Below the pieces are notes generated by a model. It was not told where the DNA came from. It ran no database searches and was given only the letters and a program-made list of their open reading frames with translations. Shown in pieces: positions 33,189-42,413 of a DNA stretch of 64,000 bases. Position 1 is the first letter of the stretch, and every line of letters begins with the position of its first letter. The translations under genes and the position numbers were made by a program. Source of the DNA: Alkalihalophilus marmarensis DSM 21297. GTDB taxonomy: Bacteria > Bacillota > Bacilli > Bacillales > Bacillaceae_D. The DNA lies in assembly GCF_000474275.2 (NCBI RefSeq), contig NZ_ATAE01000009.1, positions 1-64,000 on the forward strand, written 5' to 3'.

Positions 33189-35249
33189 TCATTTCCCCTT
33201 ATAAAAATTCGCTTTTAATGTCGTTTTGCTGATCACCTTATCAAGTACATACAGCATCGCTGGCAGGAAGAACAGAACGAGTACGAACGCTAAGAGCGCT
33301 CCTCTTCCAAGCAGTAATCCAATTGATTGCACAACTGGATTTGTTGATGTAATCCATAAAATAAATCCAATACTTGATAAAATCGATGCAGATATTGAAA
33401 TCGAGAATGTCTTTTCATCTAATGTTTTAATAATTGCTTGCATCGCCGGCATTTCTCTGCGGTGTTCTTTATATGTTTCTGAAAAAAGAATCGCATAATC
33501 AACAGTTGCAGCGAGCTGTACAGTGCTAATAATCAGATACCCAATAAAATCAAATGATGTATTGGTGAAATAAGGGATGGATAAGTTAATCCATACGGCC
33601 GCTTGAATCGTCACAAGCAGAATAATTGGCAGAGTCAACGATTTAAAGGTGATCAACAACACGACCGCAATCGTAACAACTGTCATCGTGTTTACAAAGG
33701 TATTATCCTTTTGAACCGTATTCTTAATATCATACAACGTCACACTCTCACCGAGGCTTAACGTTGTATCTCCATAATAGGAAGCAGCTGTTGCTTGAAC
33801 GGCTTCTACGATCCCAAACGGAATGTCTCCCTCTTTTTCAGTATCCGTATTAATAATGATTCGGCTGTAATTCTCTGAGAAAAACTCTTCTGTGATCGAC
33901 TCGTCTAAGTATTCAGGGGGAATTCCTGCTCCGACTGTATTCACATATGAAACAATATTAGTTACATGATTCATCTCTTCTAACTCACTGACAAGCTCTT
34001 CTTCTTTGACTAAATCACCAGCTGGCACTAGTAAAACAATCGGTGTTGATTCTCCAAATGTCTCTTGAATGGCAATCAAGTCAGCTCCAGTGCGGGTTGA
34101 TTCCGGCTGCTCTCCTAGGCCGTATGTGAAAGCAGTGTTGCTTTGAGCTAAGAAACTAGGAACTAAGATTGCTAGAATGAGAATGAGTGTTGGGAATCTT
34201 ACCTTCATAACACGTCTGCCTAATCCTTCAAAGCTAGGAACAAAATTTTTGTGCTTCGTTTTGTCCATCCATTTATAGAATAGAAGCGTTAACGCTGGTA
34301 AGAATACCATCACGCTGATAAAGCTTAACAGGATTCCTTTCACAAGGCTTAACCCAAGGTCCGCACCGAGCTCAAAGCTCATTAACATAAGCGCCATAAA
34401 GCCGAAAAATGTGGTCGCAGCACTTGCTGAAATCGGTGAAAAGGAATCTTTCATCGCAAGCTGCATCGCTTCTTCAGGATTATCTGTTTTCTTCCTATAT
34501 TCTTGAAAGCTGTGAAGAAGGAAAATCGCATAATCAAGTGATACAGCAAGCTGGAGGATCGGCGCTACTGATTGAGTAACAAACGAAACTTCTCCGATAA
34601 AAATGTTCGTGCCTAAGTTAATCAGAACGGATACGCCAATCGCCGTTAAGAAAAACAACGGTTCTACCCATGAAGTTGTAGATATCACGAGAATAAAAAT
34701 AATAATAGGGATGAGCAGAGCTGAAGCATACATCGTTTCAGTTCCCGCCATTTTTTGAGAGGTTGCTGTGTTGACCGCTTCACCGGCCATAGCCCCTTCT
34801 TCTCCGACCAATTCATAAATCTCATCTGTGATCCGTACTTCCTCACCTGCACGAATACTTAGTTGAAATAGTGCTTTATTGTCTACGTAATAAGACTCGA
34901 CAGTATCAATGTCTGCGACTTCAATCGGTGTTTTTAAATCAATCGCATCATCTAGCCACATCACATCAGTTACCCCATCAATGGAAGCTAACTGTTCTTT
35001 AACTAGAAGAGCTTCTTGTAATGTGACGTTATTAACCATCACTCTTGTATCAGGTACTGAAGACGAGAATTCATTTTCCATTACTTCAATCGCCCTTGTG
35101 GACTGGGCTTCATCAGGCAGGTAATCAACCATATTATAATTGACAGACACAAAAAATTGCGCTGCTACAGAGATCACCGCAAGAAGCATAAATACAATCA
35201 CAATGGACTTTTTATTTTTAATTATTCGTGCTGCTAAACCTATGATCAT
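33189..35249 (-). CDS. MMPL/RND-family membrane exporter
   Basis: A protein of 686 residues with about twelve helices in two repeats. Each half has an extracellular loop and a charged intramembrane motif: LQLAVSLDYAIFLLHSFQEYR near residue 260 and VQLAATVDYAILFSETYKEHR near residue 590. This is the MMPL (YdfJ-like) RND architecture, which exports lipids or drugs using the proton gradient. I chose the ATG at 35249 with AAAGGG upstream; the frame stays open another 96 codons but without hydrophobic logic. It is divergent from a TetR-type regulator gene, which probably represses it. Confidence 0.88.
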   Translation of the reverse strand: MIIGLAARIIKNKKSIVIVFMLLAVISVAAQFFVSVNYNMVDYLPDEAQSTRAIEVMENEFSSSVPDTRVMVNNVTLQEALLVKEQLASIDGVTDVMWLDDAIDLKTPIEVADIDTVESYYVDNKALFQLSIRAGEEVRITDEIYELVGEEGAMAGEAVNTATSQKMAGTETMYASALLIPIIIFILVISTTSWVEPLFFLTAIGVSVLINLGTNIFIGEVSFVTQSVAPILQLAVSLDYAIFLLHSFQEYRKKTDNPEEAMQLAMKDSFSPISASAATTFFGFMALMLMSFELGADLGLSLVKGILLSFISVMVFLPALTLLFYKWMDKTKHKNFVPSFEGLGRRVMKVRFPTLILILAILVPSFLAQSNTAFTYGLGEQPESTRTGADLIAIQETFGESTPIVLLVPAGDLVKEEELVSELEEMNHVTNIVSYVNTVGAGIPPEYLDESITEEFFSENYSRIIINTDTEKEGDIPFGIVEAVQATAASYYGDTTLSLGESVTLYDIKNTVQKDNTFVNTMTVVTIAVVLLITFKSLTLPIILLVTIQAAVWINLSIPYFTNTSFDFIGYLIISTVQLAATVDYAILFSETYKEHRREMPAMQAIIKTLDEKTFSISISASILSSIGFILWITSTNPVVQSIGLLLGRGALLAFVLVLFFLPAMLYVLDKVISKTTLKANFYKGK

Positions 35250-35301
35250 GCACCCTTTCTTGTCATTACACCATTTACACTTTATCATTATATAAACACC
35301 G

Positions 35302-35317
35302 TGTTGCTTATACAACA
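35302..35317. promoter_or_regulatory. candidate TetR operator 1
   Basis: TGTTG and CAACA flank CTTATA in the divergent region between the MMPL and TetR genes, 53 bp before the MMPL start. Role inferred. Confidence 0.45.
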
Positions 35318-35344
35318 AACAGTTCTTTAGGATCCGTACTTTCC

Positions 35345-35369
35345 CCAACACATTCACAATAACTGTTGG
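35345..35369. promoter_or_regulatory. candidate TetR operator 2
   Basis: CCAACA (35345-35350) and TGTTGG (35364-35369) form an inverted repeat with the same core as operator 1, 28 bp before the tetR start. Confidence 0.4.
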
Positions 35370-35397
35370 ATAACTTTTGACAAAAGGGTGAATCAAC

Positions 35398-35964
35398 GTG
35401 AACGCAAAACTAGATAGGCGTAAAAAATATACACGAATGGTATTAAAAGAAAGCTTAATTAATCTATTAAAGGAAAAGCAGATTTCATCGATCACTGTGA
35501 AAGAATTATGTGAACTCGCTGATATCAACCGCTCCACGTTCTACTCGCATTATGCCGACCCGTATGACCTGCTTGCAAAAATAGAAGAAGAAATATTAGT
35601 GGATATGTATCAAACACTCTCAAGCTACAACTTTAATAAAGAAGATGAAGCTCTGCAGATGACCGAGAAAATACTCGAATATGTGGCAGATAATCGGAAT
35701 GTGTGCAAGACGCTTTTGAGTGAGCATGGGGACCCTCAATTTCAACATAAAGTCATGAAGGTGACCTATGATTTTACAATGAAAAATTGGAAGGAAATTC
35801 ACAATGCAGATGAGAAAGTATCAGAATACCTCAGCCTCTATGTGATCAGCGGCAGCTTGCATGTCTTGAAAAACTGGCTTGATAACGGCATGCATAAAAC
35901 TCCAAGAGAAATGGCTGAAATGATTCATTCATTTACTAGTTACGGACTTGGCTCATTAAGATAA
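35398..35964 (+). CDS. TetR/AcrR-family transcriptional regulator
   Basis: A protein of 188 residues. The N-terminal HTH is ISSITVKELCELADINRSTFYSHYADPYDLLAKIEEE, a classic TetR helix-turn-helix. The C-terminal half resembles the TetR_C_8-type ligand domain (LSLYVISGSLHVLKNWLDNGM). Start GTG with AAAAGGG upstream. It is divergent from the MMPL/YhgE-like operon and is its likely local repressor. Confidence 0.88.
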   Translation: MNAKLDRRKKYTRMVLKESLINLLKEKQISSITVKELCELADINRSTFYSHYADPYDLLAKIEEEILVDMYQTLSSYNFNKEDEALQMTEKILEYVADNRNVCKTLLSEHGDPQFQHKVMKVTYDFTMKNWKEIHNADEKVSEYLSLYVISGSLHVLKNWLDNGMHKTPREMAEMIHSFTSYGLGSLR

Positions 35965-35982
35965 TGAGAGTGTTTAGACATT

Positions 35983-36014
35983 AAAAAACTGCACCGCGAG
36001 TGGTGCAGTTTTTT
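35983..36014. terminator. bidirectional terminator
   Basis: AAAAAACTGCACC and GGTGCAGTTTTTT flank GCGAGT. It is shared by the tetR gene and the convergent cupin gene. Confidence 0.85.
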
Positions 36015-36062
36015 GAAGTGTTGATAGAAAATATATTTAATCTCATATTCTGCAGTAGCAAC

Positions 36063-36674
36063 CTAGTAATGATAATTTTGATAAGGATAGTAATACGATT
36101 GTTGATATTGTTGTGCAGGTTGATAGTTGTTATTCGCTTGTCGATTAGAGCAGTCAGCATAAGGGCCTATATAGGTGGACGGTTTCACTGGTGCTATTGC
36201 CTGCTGCCAAGTATTTTCATTAATGCAATACGTATGTGCCATGATATCTGATGGAGTAAAGGCTAATAAATCAGAACCTAAAATAACTTCAGGTGTTGAA
36301 GCGTTAAAAATAGCTAATAAGTGAGTGTTATCTTCGGTCGCCACTTCATAATGCCACCACCCCTGGGGCACATTGGCTACTTGACCAGGAGTAATTGAGA
36401 AATGGAGAAACTCTTTAGTAAATGGGTTAAGCATTGAAACGGTAGCTGCTCCTGAAATACAATACACTAATTCCGCTGCATTTTGATGATAGTGTGGTTC
36501 AACAACGTTTCCCTCACTTAAGAAAATATCCAACAACGAAACATTGTTTAACGTATTTAATTGATTCACACCCATCACGTTTATAAGGTTTTGATCATCT
36601 TTAATGAATAAAGGACTCGTATTAACATCAAAAGTATATTGAGCAGCAGGCGATGTATAATCAAAATCAGTCAT
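36063..36674 (-). CDS. cupin-domain protein with Tyr/Gln-rich tail, possibly spore coat
   Basis: A protein of 203 residues. A single cupin fold covers about residues 40-150. Cupin motif 1 is HYHQNAAELVYCISGAATV with metal-ligand histidines and a glutamate; motif 2 is PGQVANVPQGWWHYE. After residue 180 the tail is low complexity (NNNYQPAQQYQQSYYYPYQNY), of the kind found in spore-coat proteins cross-linked through tyrosine. I chose the ATG at 36674, with AAAGGG upstream. Coat localisation is inferred from the tail. Confidence 0.75.
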   Translation of the reverse strand: MTDFDYTSPAAQYTFDVNTSPLFIKDDQNLINVMGVNQLNTLNNVSLLDIFLSEGNVVEPHYHQNAAELVYCISGAATVSMLNPFTKEFLHFSITPGQVANVPQGWWHYEVATEDNTHLLAIFNASTPEVILGSDLLAFTPSDIMAHTYCINENTWQQAIAPVKPSTYIGPYADCSNRQANNNYQPAQQYQQSYYYPYQNYHY

Positions 36675-36831
36675 TTCACTACACCCTTTGTCTTTTAGTA
36701 TGAAATAAAAACATATTGGCATCATATGCATAACTGATTAGGCTGGTGTCATAAAAAGAATAATATTATTCAGTATACTTAGGTTTAGCATAAAGCGTAG
36801 ATAATGAATGAATGTTCACTCAATTTAAAAC

Positions 36832-37659
36832 TTAACTGTTTACTGGTTGATATGAATGCTCGATAACAGACCGGACAATATGAATAGAATGCCATTCTCC
36901 GCATGAAAATCGAGTAATAGGATAGGTTTTAGGAAATAGATCATGATTGATCTCTTCTACACTCTTGCCTTCCTCATGAAGCTTTAAGATAGTGCCCTCT
37001 AAATTGAGTAAATACTCTAATTTTCTAGTAAGTGCATCCCGCCCTTTACTCAAGTAGCCTGCATGACTGCAAAATACATCGTTAAAATCATACGTTAACA
37101 CTTTCTTAAGAGACGTAATAATGTTAGGCACATGTTCCTCGCGCAGAACGACTTTCGTTTTTTCCTGACAATAAAGGTCCCCAGTAAAAAGCTGACCTGT
37201 TTCGGTGTTTAAAAACGCGAGATGGTCTGCTGCATGGCCTGGAGTGTTAATTACTTGCCATAATGCACGGCTTGATTGAAAAGAATCAGTAATTGGCTGT
37301 GCTGTAAATGGCCTCCGCTTGCCCCAAAATAACTGGCGGTAGAGCGGGTAATCGGCTTTCTTTTTACAAGATTCAATCATTAAGTTGTTCATATAAATAG
37401 GAATAGTAAGCTCCTTTTGCAAATAAGAGGCGCAGCCCGAATGATCTTCGTGATAATGAGTCAGCACGGCTTGATCAATCTTCAAATCTTTAAAGAAAGG
37501 GATAAAATGCTTTTCAAGAGATCTTGCTCCTGCATCAATTAAGATCCCGTCTATAAAAAAGCTATGAACATTCAAGTGGACTCCCTTAATTGAGATTGAG
37601 CCGTTCCCCATGAGCACTCCGTTTACAGTCTTCACCTCAAAGTGTTTCTTCCCTAGCAT
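36832..37659 (-). CDS. MBL-fold metallo-hydrolase
   Basis: A protein of 275 residues. The zinc-binding motif THYHEDHSG is near residue 67, with a further ligand histidine in TPGHAADHL, the aspartate in FTGDLYC, and a final histidine in CSHAGYL. The substrate cannot be told; the architecture resembles glyoxalase II-like or lactonase-like members. GGAG precedes the ATG. It lies between two cupin protein genes on the same strand, but the gaps are over 100 bp, so an operon is not indicated. Confidence 0.85.
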   Translation of the reverse strand: MLGKKHFEVKTVNGVLMGNGSISIKGVHLNVHSFFIDGILIDAGARSLEKHFIPFFKDLKIDQAVLTHYHEDHSGCASYLQKELTIPIYMNNLMIESCKKKADYPLYRQLFWGKRRPFTAQPITDSFQSSRALWQVINTPGHAADHLAFLNTETGQLFTGDLYCQEKTKVVLREEHVPNIITSLKKVLTYDFNDVFCSHAGYLSKGRDALTRKLEYLLNLEGTILKLHEEGKSVEEINHDLFPKTYPITRFSCGEWHSIHIVRSVIEHSYQPVNS

Positions 37660-37742
37660 ACACGCTCGACTCCCCTCTCAAGTTGGTTGTAACAGTAGTT
37701 TACCACAATTTAACAAGGGTGCCGATTTATTATTTGAAAATT

Positions 37743-37777
37743 AAAAAAGATTCAACAGGGATTTCCTGTTGAATCTT
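37743..37777 (-). terminator. terminator of the ferritin-like/cupin fusion gene
   Basis: AAGATTCAACAGG and CCTGTTGAATCTT pair perfectly around GATTT. TTTTTT follows on the minus strand. Confidence 0.85.
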
Positions 37778-37791
37778 GGGATGGATAAATC

Positions 37792-38712
37792 TCAATAATG
37801 ATTATGCTCTTCTTCAGCAGCCAACGCATCTTCTTTCGTTTCGTGCACTGTGCCAAATGGATGCTCGGGCGGTGCATAAATGGAGTACAATTTAAGCGGC
37901 TCATCTCCTGTGTTGATAAGATTATGATAGTATCCAGCTGGAACAAAGATCGCATAATCATCTTCAACCTCTTGCTGGAAATACAGGTTCAAAGGAGAGT
38001 CACCCATCTGAACAATCCCTTGCCCCTCTTCAATACGCAGGAATTGATCAAGGTTTGGATGTGTTTCAAGACCGATATCATCTCCGACATCAATACTCAT
38101 TAACGTTAGCTGAAAATGTTCTCCAGTCCATAGGGCTGTTCTAAAATTTGTGTTCTCTTTTGTCGCTTCCTCTATGTCTACAACAAACGGCTGGCCGCCA
38201 TAGTCCTCTGCTCGATGTTCGATGTCATAGCGCAATGAATCAAGACGAGCAGCATTTTCTTGTTCGCCATTTAAAGCCCATAATAGTGTTTGCTGTACAT
38301 CCGGGTGCTGCGGGACCATGCATGAGCGATGGTACTCATTTAACCCTTCGATTTCTAATTCATACGCCTTCTGCAGTCCTTCTTGGTAGCTATTAACAGA
38401 AACAGGTTCAACATCATATACAGGATGACTGCCAGTAAGATTTGTATACAGATTAGTAAATTGTGATAAGTACGCCTTCTTTCCTTCAAGGGCGTAAAGA
38501 AGATTATCTCTGTGCTCTTGATTAGGAGCCGCATTCGCTAATTGTGTATAAAGCTGAACTGCCTTGGCCTCCCTTTTCATGCCCTCAAGCAAGGCATCCG
38601 CAGCTGCTTGCTGATCATTCTCGAAGCTGTTTCTAGGCATATGATACGACTGGTTTACATATGGGTTTGAATTAGGGTAATAAGGATTAGTACCTTGTCT
38701 TCCATAATGCAA
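37792..38712 (-). CDS. fusion of ferritin-like helical domain and cupin domain
   Basis: About 306 residues. An N-terminal Asn/Tyr-rich segment (to residue 30) resembles coat proteins. Residues ~35-165 form a four-helix ferritin-like region with ALLEGMKREAKAVQLYTQLANAAPNQEHRDNL and EGLNEYHRS, holding Glu and His residues that could bind a diiron centre. Residues ~195-290 are a cupin of the mannose-6-phosphate isomerase type (GLETHPNLDQFLRIEEGQG and FVPAGYYHNLINTG). The C-terminus is acidic with HNHY. The combination suggests a spore-coat oxidase or metal-storage role, which is inference. The TTG at 38712 is 9 nt from AAAGGGG; the ATG at 38721 touches it. Confidence 0.75.
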   Translation of the reverse strand: MHYGRQGTNPYYPNSNPYVNQSYHMPRNSFENDQQAAADALLEGMKREAKAVQLYTQLANAAPNQEHRDNLLYALEGKKAYLSQFTNLYTNLTGSHPVYDVEPVSVNSYQEGLQKAYELEIEGLNEYHRSCMVPQHPDVQQTLLWALNGEQENAARLDSLRYDIEHRAEDYGGQPFVVDIEEATKENTNFRTALWTGEHFQLTLMSIDVGDDIGLETHPNLDQFLRIEEGQGIVQMGDSPLNLYFQQEVEDDYAIFVPAGYYHNLINTGDEPLKLYSIYAPPEHPFGTVHETKEDALAAEEEHNHY

Positions 38713-38829
38713 ATTGGTCATCCCCTTTATCTAAAGTTATCAAAATCATCATATGCCTATGGAGAGATAACGTACATCATTTGATGGAAATTCTTTGGTT
38801 GTATGTATTCTGCTGTTGCGATTATTGCG

Positions 38830-39003
38830 ATTGTATCTTTTGAAAGTCTTTATGGGTCTATTCATAAGTTGATTGCGCTGATTCAACTTGTTATCGCGTC
38901 GGTTGCCGGCATTATTGTGTCATTCCATCGTAATTGCACCGGTTTAAACAATTTGTGCGTCATTTACAAGTGGATATGTATTTATTCGACCGACTATTGC
39001 TCC
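38830..39003 (+). repeat. nine-unit 21-bp phased octamer element, copy 3
   Basis: Units start at 38830, 38851, 38872, 38893, 38914, 38933, 38954, 38975 and 38996. Every step is 21 bp except 19 bp between units 5 and 6. Unit 1 is ATTGTATC, unit 4 ATCGCGTC followed by GGTTGCCGGC, unit 8 TATGTATT. It fills the gap between the fusion gene promoter and the RNase J terminator. Confidence 0.9.
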
Positions 39004-39029
39004 TTTCACATCAAACCTACTTACCAAAT

Positions 39030-39059
39030 AACAGCTGCCCTCACGGAAGGCAGCTGTTT
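39030..39059 (-). terminator. hairpin terminator of the RNase J gene
   Basis: AACAGCTGCC and GGCAGCTGTT form a perfect stem with a 10-base loop, just beyond the stop at 39064. The tail on the minus strand (ATTTGG) is only moderately T-rich. Confidence 0.6.
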
Positions 39060-39063
39060 CATA

Positions 39064-40737
39064 TTAAATCTCAATAATAATCGGGATAATCATCGGCTTG
39101 CGCTTTGTTTTGGAGAAAAGGAACTCGCCAACTGACTTTTTGATCTGCTGTTTAATCGCTTTCCACTCCATTTTGTTCTCTTCGCGAAGTTCAGAAAGAC
39201 TTTGCTTGATACGCTGATTCACTTCGTTCATCAGCGCTTCAGATTCTTTTACATACACGAACCCACGTGAGATCGTATCTGGATCTGAGATTAATTCTTT
39301 TTTGGATTTGCTCATGGTCAGTACAACAACGAGCATCCCATCCTCAGAAAGCTGTTTGCGGTCTCTAAGAATTAAGTTCCCAACATCACCGACGCCCATC
39401 CCGTCCACATATGTATGTCCTGCGTGGACTTTTCTTGTTTGACGGGCTTCTTGATTTTTGATATCAACGACATCTCCATTTTTCAGAATGAATGTATGGC
39501 CTTGTTGTACCCCGACTGATTCAGCTAACTGTTGATGCTTGTACAACATCCGGTATTCGCCGTGGATAGGGATGAAATATTTTGGCCGCATGAAGCTGAG
39601 CATTAATTTTAAGTCCTCTTGATATCCGTGACCTGAAACATGCATTCCCGTTGTGACGCCTGATCCATAGATGACATTTGCACCTAAAGCAAATAAGTTA
39701 TCGACAATCGTCGTCACGCTCCGCTCGTTTCCTGGGATCGGACCCGCTGCTAATATTACTGTATCCCCGTGAAGGACATCGACCCCTCTAAAATTTCCAG
39801 TTGAGAGCCGGGAAAGAGCTGCCATCGGCTCCCCTTGGCTCCCGGTACAGAGAATGGCCACTTTCTCTGGAGGAAAGTCATTAATTTGCTTTTGATCAAT
39901 CAACATCTCGTCAGGAACCGCTAAGTACCCTCTTTCTATCGCCACTCCCACCACATTTACCATACTGCGGCCAATCAGAGCTAATTTCCTGTTGGTTAGT
40001 ATAGCAGCTTGGACGACTTGCTGCACACGGCTGACATTTGAGGCAAACGTAGACACAAAGACTTTACCCTGTGCATCCATGAAGGCCTTTTCTAAATGAT
40101 GCCCGACCATTTGCTCGGACGGCGTTAAGCCGGGTCTTTCGGCATTCGTACTTTCCGATAGTAAAAGCAGGACCCCCTCTTTGCCGATCTCGGCCATTCT
40201 GTGAATGTCTGAATGCTGCTGGTTTACAGGAGTTAGATCAAATTTAAAGTCTCCGGTATGAACAATGGTCCCTTCTGGCGTTCGAAAAACAATCCCAAGA
40301 CAGTCAGGGATACTGTGATTCACCTTGAAAAATTCGATTTTAATTTCCTCAAACGTTATCACTGAATCAGCTTGAATTTCAATTAATTCCGTTTCTCGTA
40401 AAATCTTATGCTCTGTTAATTTTAATTCGATCAAGCCCAATGTAAAACGTGTCGCATAAACAGGGACATTTAATTTCTTTAAAAAGAAAGGAATGCTTCC
40501 GATATGATCTTCATGTCCATGAGTGACAATGAGGGCTTTAACTCTTTCTTGGTTCTCAATTAAATAGTGAATATCAGGAATGATTAAATCAATTCCAAGC
40601 AGTGTTTCATCGGGGAACTTATTACCACAGTCCACGACGACGATCTCCTGCCCATATTCAATCACATACATATTCTTACCCACTTCATGGAGTCCGCCTA
40701 ACGCATAGACAGACAATTGATCTCCGTTCATTTCCAC
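39064..40737 (-). CDS. ribonuclease J family protein
   Basis: A protein of 557 residues in the beta-CASP metallo-beta-lactamase family. HGHEDHIG near residue 75 is the catalytic zinc motif. Further motifs are HTGDFKFD, the beta-CASP block TGSQGEPMAAL, SGHGYQEDL and FIPIHGEYRML. RNase J is both a 5' exonuclease and an endonuclease in mRNA decay and rRNA maturation. Sequence order fits both J1 and J2; it looks closer to the RnjB side, but I would not fix the paralogue. I chose the GTG at 40737, 7 nt from GGAGG; the ATG at 40743 is too close. Confidence 0.9.
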   Translation of the reverse strand: MEMNGDQLSVYALGGLHEVGKNMYVIEYGQEIVVVDCGNKFPDETLLGIDLIIPDIHYLIENQERVKALIVTHGHEDHIGSIPFFLKKLNVPVYATRFTLGLIELKLTEHKILRETELIEIQADSVITFEEIKIEFFKVNHSIPDCLGIVFRTPEGTIVHTGDFKFDLTPVNQQHSDIHRMAEIGKEGVLLLLSESTNAERPGLTPSEQMVGHHLEKAFMDAQGKVFVSTFASNVSRVQQVVQAAILTNRKLALIGRSMVNVVGVAIERGYLAVPDEMLIDQKQINDFPPEKVAILCTGSQGEPMAALSRLSTGNFRGVDVLHGDTVILAAGPIPGNERSVTTIVDNLFALGANVIYGSGVTTGMHVSGHGYQEDLKLMLSFMRPKYFIPIHGEYRMLYKHQQLAESVGVQQGHTFILKNGDVVDIKNQEARQTRKVHAGHTYVDGMGVGDVGNLILRDRKQLSEDGMLVVVLTMSKSKKELISDPDTISRGFVYVKESEALMNEVNQRIKQSLSELREENKMEWKAIKQQIKKSVGEFLFSKTKRKPMIIPIIIEI

Positions 40738-40821
40738 TCTCATTCCTCCAAGCCTACAAATCGTTTTGCAGATAGTATGCCGTTTATAAGAAGAATCTAT
40801 GAGTATTATGAAGCGTGATCA

Positions 40822-41265
40822 TTAGAATACCCCGTAAAAATCGGTCATTAACATCGAGATGACAAGAATCGATGTAAATAGCACGAAGCTCGCAGTTAAA
40901 AGATAGCGATTGCGTTCCTCTGAATACTTATATTCCATCACGGCGCGTGTAGATTCCGTTAAAAAAAGCATAAAAAATAATAAAATAGCTGGATCGAAAA
41001 TTCTGATCATCTCGATAGAGTCACTAGTTACATTTACAATCAGCGCAATGATCATGAACACCAAAAATATAGCCCGTATCGTCCTATCAATCACTTTGTG
41101 CCGTTTGTTAACATAGACAGCTTTATTGAAAAAACCTCTCTTTTCAAGCTTTAGGAGTCTTCGCATCCCTTCGTTAAATAAGAAAAGCACTAGTGCAGTT
41201 AACAAAATAAATATGAAAAATATTTCCCAAAAGTATGGTTCAATTCCGTATGGATACAATGCCAT
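40822..41265 (-). CDS. DUF4181-like membrane protein
   Basis: A protein of 147 residues with four predicted helices (about 12-32, 62-82, 88-105 and 120-140) and a cytoplasmic stretch RLLKLEKRGFFNKAVYVNKRHKVIDRTIR. That stretch recalls DUF4181 membrane proteins of Bacillaceae. GAAAGGA precedes the ATG. Its start region is divergent from the manganese catalase gene. Function unknown. Confidence 0.6.
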   Translation of the reverse strand: MALYPYGIEPYFWEIFFIFILLTALVLFLFNEGMRRLLKLEKRGFFNKAVYVNKRHKVIDRTIRAIFLVFMIIALIVNVTSDSIEMIRIFDPAILLFFMLFLTESTRAVMEYKYSEERNRYLLTASFVLFTSILVISMLMTDFYGVF

Positions 41266-41354
41266 TCAATCCTTTCTATAATCAATTACTTTGGATAGTT
41301 ATTAATGGTTTAGGAACAATAGGAAATGACTTTCATTCAAAGGTGGTAGATCCT

Positions 41355-42212
41355 ATGTATTTCTATAGAGAAGATTTAATCAACATGATTGTTCCAGATA
41401 AGCCAGATCCACATGCAGCAAAAGTCTTGCAAGAAGCCCTTGGCGGTCAGTTTGGGGAAATGAGAACATTAATGCAGTTTTCATTTCAAAGTGCTAACTT
41501 TAGAGGCAAAGCGAAGCAATACCGTGATTTAATTAGAGGTGTATTCTTAGAGGAACTTAGTCATGTAGAACTCGTTCAATCAACAATTAATCAACTGTTA
41601 AATGAATCAGGCGGCGATATGCCAGGAAATCAAGCGCAAGATGGAGCCCCGTTAGATGATGTGATCCAAGCAGGAGCCAATCCTCATCACTATATTATGG
41701 GAGCTAAAGCTTCTCTTCCTGTTGATGCAGGCGGTAACCCATGGAATGGCTCTTGGGTATATGACCATGGAAACTTAGTAGCAAACCTTTTAAATAATGT
41801 GGTACTCGAATCCACCGGGGTTTTGCAAAAATCTAGAATTTATGAGATGAGCGATAATAAGACATTAAGAGAGACGATTGCTTTTCTGATTGTTCGTGAT
41901 AATGCCCATCAAAATGCCTTTGCGAAAGCCCTAGAAACATTAGGTGTTGATTGGGGTAAGCTCTTCCCTGTTCCTAATTATGATCTCAATAAGTATCCGG
42001 AGTGCCGTAAGTATGTAGAGATGGGGTTCCATAATGCTCAGTTTAATTTCCGTCTGGATGACACACGTATGGGAGAAATTTTCCAAGGGACATCACCAAG
42101 CAGAAATGACGGCGAATTGGCTGTTACCCCGCCTCCTAAAGGGCATCCTGTACCAGAAATGCCTGATATGCCAAATGAACACGCACCAGGTTTAACGGAT
42201 TTAAATAATTAA
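41355..42212 (+). CDS. manganese (dimanganese) catalase
   Basis: A protein of 285 residues. The four-helix-bundle metal ligands are visible: Glu in LGGQFGEMRTLMQ, Glu and His in FLEELSHVELVQ, and Glu and His in the second pair (VLESTGVLQ, IVRDNAHQNAF). It dismutates hydrogen peroxide; many spore formers carry it in the coat. Start chosen at 41355 with AAAGGTGG 8 nt upstream, so translation begins MYFYREDL; a longer open frame from 41235 overlaps the divergent gene. The C-terminus is proline-rich (PPPKGHPVPEMPDMP). Confidence 0.9.
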   Translation: MYFYREDLINMIVPDKPDPHAAKVLQEALGGQFGEMRTLMQFSFQSANFRGKAKQYRDLIRGVFLEELSHVELVQSTINQLLNESGGDMPGNQAQDGAPLDDVIQAGANPHHYIMGAKASLPVDAGGNPWNGSWVYDHGNLVANLLNNVVLESTGVLQKSRIYEMSDNKTLRETIAFLIVRDNAHQNAFAKALETLGVDWGKLFPVPNYDLNKYPECRKYVEMGFHNAQFNFRLDDTRMGEIFQGTSPSRNDGELAVTPPPKGHPVPEMPDMPNEHAPGLTDLNN

Positions 42213-42224
42213 TGTAAGATGTAT

Positions 42225-42254
42225 GAGCACCCATGCTTATGTGGGTGCTTTTAG
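42225..42254 (+). terminator. terminator of the manganese catalase gene
   Basis: GAGCACCCA (42225-42233) pairs with TGGGTGCTT, followed by TTTAGC. Confidence 0.8.
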
Positions 42255-42380
42255 CTTATTTTAACCTGCTAAACCAGAACTGCCAGCAAGATAATCAGGA
42301 TAAACAAAAAAGATATTGGTCCAAACCGTTTCGTATGTATTCAAAATTGACGCCTCTTATTTTTATTATGAATTCAACGG

Positions 42381-42413
42381 AAAAGCTCCCATCATGTGAG
42401 AGCTTCTTTTTTT
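42381..42413. terminator. terminator at the end of the Cys/His-rich gene
   Basis: AAGCTC (42383-42388) and GAGCTT (42400-42405), with flanking pairing and TTCTTTTTTTC on the plus side and TTTTCC on the minus side. It may act in both directions. Confidence 0.6.

Noticed and set aside
33189-35537. 782-residue form of the MMPL exporter
   Set aside because: The additional 96 codons have no family similarity or ribosome binding site and would run through the divergent promoter region.
41300-41325. Sigma-B type promoter for the manganese catalase gene
   Set aside because: A GTTTAG-like and a GGAAAT-like element are only 8 bp apart, too short for sigma-B.
41235-41354. N-terminal extension of the manganese catalase
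   Set aside because: The family starts close to the MYFYREDL segment, and AAAGGTGG points to the ATG at 41355.
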